Shown here: piece after piece, positions 5,737 to 6,865 of the stretch
Layout of the letters: each line of letters starts with the position of its first letter
Position numbering within the stretch: position 1 is the stretch's first letter
Source: Nitriliruptoraceae bacterium
GTDB taxonomy: Bacteria > Actinomycetota > Nitriliruptoria > Nitriliruptorales > Nitriliruptoraceae
NCBI GenBank assembly: GCA_007120485.1
Contig: SKNP01000512.1
Location: 1-6,865, forward strand
Reading direction: 5' to 3'
Length of the DNA stretch: 6,865 nucleotides
Notes under the pieces: generated by a model
The model's input: only the letters and a program-made list of their open reading frames with translations
Told to the model about the DNA's origin: nothing
Databases searched by the model: none
Translations under genes and position numbers: made by a program

Positions 5737-6282
5737 GCAGAGACCGCGATCATCGGTGACGGACCCGCCGGGCTGTCCGCCGCCCTGCTGCTGGCCAAGA
5801 ACGGGCACACGGCCGTGGTGTTCGGCGGTGACGAGACGCTGATGCACCACGCCCACCTGTACAACTACCTCGGTGTCCCCGATGTCGACGGCAGCGAGTT
5901 CCAACGCATCGCCCGTCAGCAGGCCACCGACGCTGGCGCCCGGATCGATGAACGCGAGGTCACCGCCATCCGCAAGGACAGCGAGGCCTTCGCGATCGAC
6001 ACGGCCGATGGGTCGCAGCGGTTCGACCACGTGATCCTGGCTGGCGGACGGTCCGCGGCCACCCTGGCGACCGAACTCGGTGCGGCGGCCGATGACGGCG
6101 CGATCCGGGTCGACGGCGACACGGCGACGAGCATCGACGGGCTGTACGCCGCCGGCCACCTCGTCCGCCCGGAGCGCAGTCAGGCCATCATCTCCGCCGG
6201 CGACGGCGCCAAGGCCGCCCTCGACATCCTCTCGAAGGAAGCCGGCCGCGACGTGCACGACTGGGACACGCCCGGGGACTGA
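5734..6282 (+). CDS. Single-domain FAD-binding oxidoreductase, thioredoxin reductase-like
   Basis: This soluble flavoprotein-like product of 182 residues corresponds to the FAD domain of thioredoxin reductase without the NADPH domain or the redox CxxC. An N-terminal Rossmann motif, GDGPAG (G8, G10, G13 of GxGxxG), is followed by MHHAHLYNYLG (37-47). ILAGG (101-105) is the second Rossmann-type strand. GLYAAGHLV (136-144) and AGDGAKAALDI (155-165) form the C-terminal FAD contact region. The usual aspartate of the first AAGD motif is histidine here. Acidic residues outnumber basic about two to one. I recall similar short proteins in haloarchaea, so this seems a genuine small family, not a fragment; the reaction is unknown. 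The ATG at 5734 follows GAGG with a 5-nt spacer. The open frame continues upstream, but only through repeats. It is divergent from ideR and convergent with clpC. Confidence 0.82.
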   Translation: MAETAIIGDGPAGLSAALLLAKNGHTAVVFGGDETLMHHAHLYNYLGVPDVDGSEFQRIARQQATDAGARIDEREVTAIRKDSEAFAIDTADGSQRFDHVILAGGRSAATLATELGAAADDGAIRVDGDTATSIDGLYAAGHLVRPERSQAIISAGDGAKAALDILSKEAGRDVHDWDTPGD

Positions 6283-6320
6283 CGCACCGACCACGGGACG
6301 GATGCACCGACCACGGCGGC
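6281..6320. repeat. Two 20-bp direct repeats overlapping the FAD gene stop codon
   Basis: The units at 6281-6300 and 6301-6320 share GA(C/T)GCACCGACCACGG, 15 of 16 bases identical, at a 20-bp period. The first begins in the TGA stop (6280-6282). The period equals that of the array before the same gene, and both share a GANGCACC start. Confidence 0.7.
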
Positions 6321-6342
6321 GTCCCGACGACGGTGGGCGGGA

Positions 6343-6368
6343 GGGCGGGCCCTGAAACGGGCCCGCCC
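6343..6368. terminator. Bidirectional hairpin terminator between the FAD gene and clpC
   Basis: GGGCGGGCCC (6343-6352), loop TGAAAC (6353-6358) and GGGCCCGCCC (6359-6368) form a perfect 10-bp, almost all-GC stem. It sits between two converging genes, 60 nt after the plus-strand stop and 31 nt after the minus-strand stop. Neither side has a T-tract, as is common for actinobacterial hairpin terminators. Confidence 0.75.
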
Positions 6369-6399
6369 CACCTCGCGATCGGGACGAAGCAGCCGTGGA

Positions 6400-6865
6400 C
6401 TACTCCTCGCCGCTGCCGTTGGTGTCGTTGCCGCCGTGGTCGTCGCCGTCGCCGCCACCGGCCAGCTGCACCGGCGGGGAGTCCGGCGCCTCGGGGGACT
6501 CGACGGCACGGAAGGTGACGCTGTCGGTGTCCTCGTCCACGTCGGCGACGATCAACTGGCCGTGGTCGAACTCGCCGAACAGGATGCGTTCGGAGAGCTT
6601 GTCCTCGACCTCGCGCTGGATCGTGCGACGCAGCGGCCGGGCACCGAGCTGCGGGTCGTAGCCCTTCTCCGCGAGCCAACCCTTGAGGTTGTCGGTCAGT
6701 TCGACGTCCAACCCCTTGGTCTTCAGCTGACCCTTCACCCGCTTGATCATCAGGTCGACGATCGTCTTGATCTCCGCGTGGCTGAGCGGGTGGAAGACGA
6801 TGGTGTCGTCGATGCGGTTGAGGAACTCCGGACGGAAGTGCTTCTTGAGCTCCTCGTCCACCTGC
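6400..6865 (-). CDS. clpC: ATP-dependent Clp protease ATPase subunit ClpC (C-terminal part; 5' end outside window)
   Basis: ClpC is an AAA+ unfoldase that feeds proteins into ClpP. About 154 C-terminal residues are visible. The first lines carry ELKKHFRPEFLNRIDD, the conserved end of the second AAA+ large domain with its arginine-finger region. LAEKGYDPQLGARPLRR is the sensor-2 GAR motif of the small D2 domain, followed by IQREVEDKLSERILFGEF. The stop is TAG at 6402-6400. After the folded domain comes an unstructured tail of about 35 residues rich in Gly, Asp, Asn, Pro and Glu, a variable region in this family. ClpC rather than ClpB or ClpA is chosen from the D2 wording, the acidic tail and the neighbourhood (clpC1 lies near mutY, disA and carD in Mycobacterium). 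The gene is cut by the right edge, so M, N-domain and Walker motifs are not seen. Confidence 0.93.
   Translation of the reverse strand, partial: QVDEELKKHFRPEFLNRIDDTIVFHPLSHAEIKTIVDLMIKRVKGQLKTKGLDVELTDNLKGWLAEKGYDPQLGARPLRRTIQREVEDKLSERILFGEFDHGQLIVADVDEDTDSVTFRAVESPEAPDSPPVQLAGGGDGDDHGGNDTNGSGEE

Overview
This is a very GC-rich window that reads as a chromosomal segment of an actinobacterium (Actinomycetota). The evidence is an actinobacterial-type CarD, an IdeR/DtxR iron regulator with its N-terminus and metal ligands intact, a ClpC C-terminus, a short NUDIX-less MutY, and frequent GTG starts. The set carD, disA, mutY and clpC is also found close together in Mycobacterium (carD Rv3583c to clpC1 Rv3596c), so this is a conserved neighbourhood. 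radA, which sits beside disA in Mycobacterium, is not seen here. I cannot name the genus. A deep, possibly halophilic lineage such as Nitriliruptoria is a guess based only on the acidic, haloarchaeal-looking FAD protein.

Layout, left to right. carD lies on the minus strand and its 3' end is cut by the left edge. A 355-bp leader follows, with a promoter candidate and a perfect 16-bp palindrome. Next is disA (minus), the c-di-AMP synthase and DNA-scanning protein, preceded by a 283-bp gap holding decamer repeats. Then comes an SF2 DEAH helicase (minus), whose 3' end is a 21-bp unit repeated four times. mutY (minus) is 16 bp upstream of the helicase and the iron regulator dtxR/ideR (minus) is 69 bp upstream of mutY, so dtxR-mutY-helicase is probably one operon. 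A 209-bp divergent region with 20-bp repeats leads to a small single-domain FAD protein on the plus strand. A perfect GC-rich hairpin terminator separates it from the convergent 3' end of clpC, which enters from the right edge.

Functionally the minus-strand cluster combines genome maintenance (MutY removing A opposite 8-oxoG, DisA sensing branched DNA, a helicase), transcription-initiation control (CarD), protein quality control (ClpC) and iron control. IdeR-type regulation next to the Fe-S enzyme MutY and an FAD protein suggests an oxidative and iron stress theme, but that is inference.

The most unusual signal is not a gene. Most gene boundaries in the window carry short direct tandem repeats of about 10, 20 or 21 bp. 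Two arrays run into a ribosome binding site (disA and the FAD gene) and two overlap a stop codon (the helicase and the FAD gene).
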